This document shows positions 61,123 through 64,000 of a stretch of DNA of 64,000 bases, piece by piece. Below the pieces are notes generated by a model, which was not told where the DNA came from, made no database searches, and was given only the letters and a program-made list of their open reading frames with translations. The stretch covers positions 1 to 64,000 of the forward strand of contig JAFAEM010000033.1 of the NCBI GenBank assembly GCA_023424015.1, read 5' to 3'. This DNA comes from Bacteroidota bacterium (GTDB lineage Bacteria; Bacteroidota; Bacteroidia; Chitinophagales; Chitinophagaceae). The position numbers and the translations under genes are program-made. Numbering within the stretch: the first letter of the stretch is position 1; the number at the start of each line of letters is the position of its first letter.

Positions 61123-61716
61123 TCAATGAACTGCTACTTCTGTTTTTCTTTCAAATCTTTTGGTGTCCTGGTCATACCGACCCAGCCACCATCCTGTTTC
61201 TTTATACTGAACCGATACATCCTGTCCGCCGATGCTGGTTAAAAACGCAACCGCTTCTGCCTCGTTTGTCTGATCGGTGCACTCCAGTGCCATCACGAAG
61301 GTGTCATCGGTTGACCGTGGGTTGAAATGATCCTTTTTTACAAACGGCGCCAGTTGGCAAAGCCAGCAAAAGGTTAATACCATTCCGATGGATGCAAACA
61401 AAACTGTCAGCTCAAAAATGATCGGTATCCAGGCTGGCAGAGAGAAAAAAGGTTTACCACCTATATTCAAAGGCCAGTCAACAGTCAGCATCCAGGTAAT
61501 AAAACCCAGAGCCGTCAGGGTGCCTGTAATACCGTAAATGAATCCTGCCACGTGCAGACTTGTATCACGCAAACCCATTTCCTTGTCCAACCCGTGGATC
61601 GGGAATGGCGTAAATACATCATGGATCTTGTATCCGGCACGACGAACTTTTTTTACAGCGGGAAACAATACTTCCTCGTCATAAAAGTTGCCAACAATAA
61701 ATTTTTTTACACCCAT
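61123..61716 (-). CDS. actD: Alternative complex III subunit ActD (DUF3341)
   Basis: A 197-residue membrane protein of the DUF3341/ActD family, with the two characteristic helices LHVAGFIYGITGTLTALGFIT and IIFELTVLFASIGMVLTFCWL, plus a cytoplasmic N-terminal domain starting KKFIVGNFYDEEVLFPAVKK. The ATG at 61716 is preferred: an upstream codon at 61770 would add 18 residues, read from the word-repeat region. The actC stop lies 197 bp upstream, an unusually long gap for this operon. Confidence 0.85.
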   Translation of the reverse strand: MGVKKFIVGNFYDEEVLFPAVKKVRRAGYKIHDVFTPFPIHGLDKEMGLRDTSLHVAGFIYGITGTLTALGFITWMLTVDWPLNIGGKPFFSLPAWIPIIFELTVLFASIGMVLTFCWLCQLAPFVKKDHFNPRSTDDTFVMALECTDQTNEAEAVAFLTSIGGQDVSVQYKETGWWLGRYDQDTKRFERKTEVAVH

Positions 61717-61722
61717 TTGTTT

Positions 61723-61914
61723 AGCTTTTAGCTGTGAGCTTCGAGCGCCGAGCTCGTCGCTCAAATTCATATTTCTTTATTTTGTTCTGCTGCATCTTAA
61801 TCCTTACAGCTTTTCGTTTCCTTTATTCTTAATATGAGCTTTGTTCTAACCACCTCAATCTCATTTCTTTTTTGTTGTACCAGCTCGCAGCTCGAAGCTC
61901 AAGGCTCGCAGCTT
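61723..61914. repeat. Inverted repeat of AGCTCGAAGCTC-type words between actC and actD
   Basis: AGCT-rich words lie at 61723-61762 and 61882-61914. The arms at 61734-61754 and 61882-61902 are complementary over 18 of 21 bases, so a stem with a ~127-base loop could form inside the operon mRNA. This is a structural feature, and no regulatory role is proven. Confidence 0.6.
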
Positions 61915-63364
61915 AATGATGATCGTGCAGTTGCTTATGTGCAAAATCATCTACCGGCTGGGCTTCAACCGAATCCATTCTCTCTTTGTAGCTGTCGCCA
62001 TTCTTTTTCAGGATATGCTTGATCTCAGCGATAGCGATAACCGGGAAAAACTTGGAGAATAGGAAATAACAGGTGAAGAACAATCCGAATGTACCCAGGT
62101 AAAAACCAACTTCCCAGATAGTAGGCGTATAATATGTACTCCAGGCACTGGGCAGGTAATCGCGGTATACAGAGGTCACGATGATCACAAACCTTTCGAA
62201 CCACATACCGATATTCACCAGTATACTCATGAAGAAGGTTACGATCAGGTTTCTTCTCATCTTCTTAAACCAGAAGATCTGTGGTGACAATACGTTACAT
62301 CCCATCATAAGCCAGTAACTCCAGCCATAAGGGCTGCTCAGGTTTACACGGTTTTCTTTAAAGGCAAACCACTCGTAGTCCACATGGCTATACCAGGCCA
62401 TGAACAATTCGGTGAGATAGGCTATACCCACGATCGATCCCGTGAGGATGATAACCTTATTCATAACCTCAATATGTTCTATCGTAATATATTCTTCCAG
62501 CGCCAATACTTTCCGGGTCACCAGCAACAGCGTTTGCACCATCGCAAAACCGGAGAATACCGCACCAGCTACGAAATAGGGAGGGAAGATAGTCGTATGC
62601 CAGCCGGGTACTACCGAAGTGGCGAAGTCAAAGGATACAATGGTGTGTACTGAAAGTACCAGCGGCGTACTCAGACCAGCCAGTACCAGCGAAAGAGCTT
62701 CATGCCTTTGCCAGTGTTTAGTAGAACCTGTCCATCCAAAGGCCGCAACGCCATAGAACATCTTTCTCCATTTCAATTTGGCGCGGTCGCGTAATGTAGC
62801 CAGGTCGGGAAGCAAACCCGAATACCAGAATAATAATGATACGGTGAAATAAGTTGAGATCGCAAATACGTCCCAGAGAAGCGGCGAGTTGAAGTTGACC
62901 CACAACGGACCACGGGTATTTGGATAGGGCAATACAAAGAACGCGTCCCAAACACGACCCATATGCCAGATCGGAAATTGTCCCGCACACATCACCGCAA
63001 AAATTGTCATCGCCTCAGCAGCGCGGTTTACACCTGTTCTCCAGCCCTGGCGAAACAGCAACAGGATCGCGGAGATCAGCGTACCGGCGTGACCGATACC
63101 CACCCACCATACGAAGTTGGTGATATCCCAGCCCCAGCCGATGGTTTTATTCAGGTTCCACTGGCCTGTACCGTAGATCACTTCCATGGTAACCGACACC
63201 ACTCCAAAAAGCAGCAAGGCAACGGAAATGATGAAACCGATCCACCAAAGTTTGGAAGGTTTGGCCTCCACCGGGCGACATATATCTTCTGTCACCTGGT
63301 GATAATCCTTATCGCCTTCTACCAGTGCCGGTCTAACCTGTGATTCGTATCTGAGTAATGACAT
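61913..63364 (-). CDS. actC: Alternative complex III membrane subunit ActC (NrfD family)
   Basis: A 483-residue NrfD-type membrane protein with about ten helices. Repeated helix sequences such as WVGIGHAGTLISAILLLFRQG and LGLSTPLVLSVHTIVSFDF-like VLAGLSTPLVLSVH are typical of the quinol-oxidising subunit of alternative complex III. It holds the quinol site with ActF and receives electrons from ActB's Fe-S domain. It follows actB on the minus strand. Confidence 0.92.
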   Translation of the reverse strand: MSLLRYESQVRPALVEGDKDYHQVTEDICRPVEAKPSKLWWIGFIISVALLLFGVVSVTMEVIYGTGQWNLNKTIGWGWDITNFVWWVGIGHAGTLISAILLLFRQGWRTGVNRAAEAMTIFAVMCAGQFPIWHMGRVWDAFFVLPYPNTRGPLWVNFNSPLLWDVFAISTYFTVSLLFWYSGLLPDLATLRDRAKLKWRKMFYGVAAFGWTGSTKHWQRHEALSLVLAGLSTPLVLSVHTIVSFDFATSVVPGWHTTIFPPYFVAGAVFSGFAMVQTLLLVTRKVLALEEYITIEHIEVMNKVIILTGSIVGIAYLTELFMAWYSHVDYEWFAFKENRVNLSSPYGWSYWLMMGCNVLSPQIFWFKKMRRNLIVTFFMSILVNIGMWFERFVIIVTSVYRDYLPSAWSTYYTPTIWEVGFYLGTFGLFFTCYFLFSKFFPVIAIAEIKHILKKNGDSYKERMDSVEAQPVDDFAHKQLHDHH

Positions 63365-63448
63365 ATTAAATTAACTTTTAGCTTTAGCTTCCACTTGTGG
63401 CAGAGGCCCTCGCTTTATCAATATTTAATCAACTGTTTTTCTCCTTCA

Positions 63449-64000
63449 TTAATGATGTTCCGCTTCTGTCTTAGCCGGAATGGAACCCTCTAATTTTTCT
63501 TCTCCATGGTGTCCGCCTTTCTCGATGATCTCGTCAGTATTCCTCACTTTGGCGAGATAGGTCACATTGGGCAATACGTGCAATTGCTCCAGCACATAAA
63601 AACTTCTTTGCGGGTTGTCGCGACGTACCCTGCTCACCTGGCTTTGTGAATCATGAACGTTTCCAAATACGATCGCGTCGCCGGCACAAGCCTGCTGGCA
63701 GGCTGTTTGCGCTTCACCATCTCTTAACTCGCGATTTTCTTTTTTAGCAGTTAGTTTGGCTGCCTGTGTGCGCTGGATACAGAAAGAACATTTTTCCATC
63801 ACACCACGTGAACGTACGGTTACATCCGGGTTCAATACCATTCTTGTCAGCTCATCATTCATCTGGTGAACAACGGGATCTAGTTTACCGACCAACTGCT
63901 GATTTTGGTTGTTGGCGAACGAATCCGCGCCGGTATAATCAGCCCAGTTGAAACGACGTACTTTGAAAGGACAGTTGTTGGCACAATACCTTGTACCGAT
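63449..64000 (-). CDS. actB: Alternative complex III iron-sulfur subunit ActB (partial, 5' end outside window)
   Basis: The C-terminal part of ActB, whose frame stays open to the window edge (the reading frame starts IGTRYCANNCPFKVRRFNW at 64000). Fe-S cysteines appear in TRYCANNCPFK, VMEKCSFCIQRTQ and AQTACQQACAGDAIVF, as in NrfC-type ferredoxin domains. Full-length ActB also has an N-terminal molybdopterin-like domain, which would lie beyond 64000. It is encoded just upstream of actC (84-bp gap). Confidence 0.9.
   Translation of the reverse strand: MGTRYCANNCPFKVRRFNWADYTGADSFANNQNQQLVGKLDPVVHQMNDELTRMVLNPDVTVRSRGVMEKCSFCIQRTQAAKLTAKKENRELRDGEAQTACQQACAGDAIVFGNVHDSQSQVSRVRRDNPQRSFYVLEQLHVLPNVTYLAKVRNTDEIIEKGGHHGEEKLEGSIPAKTEAEHH

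Overview
The window looks like chromosome from a Bacteroidota bacterium, most likely Chitinophagaceae or a close relative. The evidence is the alternative complex III / caa3-type oxidase cluster at the right end, the many TAnnTTTG -7 promoter elements with almost no Shine-Dalgarno sequences, numerous Bacteroidota-type lipoproteins, SGNH/GxDLY and sugar isomerase/Gfo-Idh-MocA genes, and the overall gene repertoire. No rRNA, tRNA, CRISPR array, prophage or insertion sequence was found. The assignment rests on gene content and motifs read by eye, not on database searches.

Layout. 1-787 is non-coding: two near-identical tandem copies of a ~320-bp hairpin-rich repeat plus a remnant. 788-15.2 kb holds housekeeping genes: a HhH DNA glycosylase, mnmD, cysS, a membrane EEP-family protein, two rhomboid proteases in tandem, rlmD, a secreted thioredoxin-like protein, a two-domain parvulin, metF, lptB and a GH3-type acyl-adenylating enzyme. 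fabG follows at 15.3 kb.

16.0-29.7 kb is a surface polysaccharide locus. It has a WaaE-like glycosyltransferase, an O-antigen ligase/polymerase-like membrane protein, a Wzm/Wzt-type ABC exporter whose ATPase lacks a glycan-binding C-terminal domain, two large multi-domain glycosyltransferases, a rhamnan synthesis F (RgpF)-like protein, an unassigned protein, a GT61 enzyme, a small coiled-coil protein, a GT4 and a GT2. Most minus-strand genes overlap or nearly abut, so they are probably one long transcription unit.

29.8-33.2 kb is an unusual trio: paaZ, an enoyl-CoA hydratase and a second HhH DNA glycosylase, overlapping or abutting. 33.3-38.7 kb mixes small lipoproteins, a DUF1569-like protein, adk, a secreted msrB, an aminotransferase and a MurG-like glycosyltransferase. 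38.7-41.1 kb is an exported Gfo/Idh/MocA oxidoreductase plus TIM-barrel isomerase pair. 42-45.6 kb is an ECF sigma / membrane anti-sigma-like / lipoprotein operon. 46-50.3 kb is a sugar-modification set (Gfo/Idh/MocA, zinc alcohol dehydrogenase, sugar isomerase, SGNH esterase).

51.6-64.0 kb, all on the minus strand, is the terminal respiratory chain: actB (cut by the window edge), actC, actD, actE, actF, coxB, coxA, ctaB, two coxC-type genes, a subunit IV gene, then (behind an intrinsic terminator) a SCO copper chaperone and a DUF420 protein. Together these would take electrons from quinol through alternative complex III to an aa3-type oxidase, with heme and copper supply encoded alongside. 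Many gaps in and near this cluster contain short slipped-word repeats, each gap with a different word.
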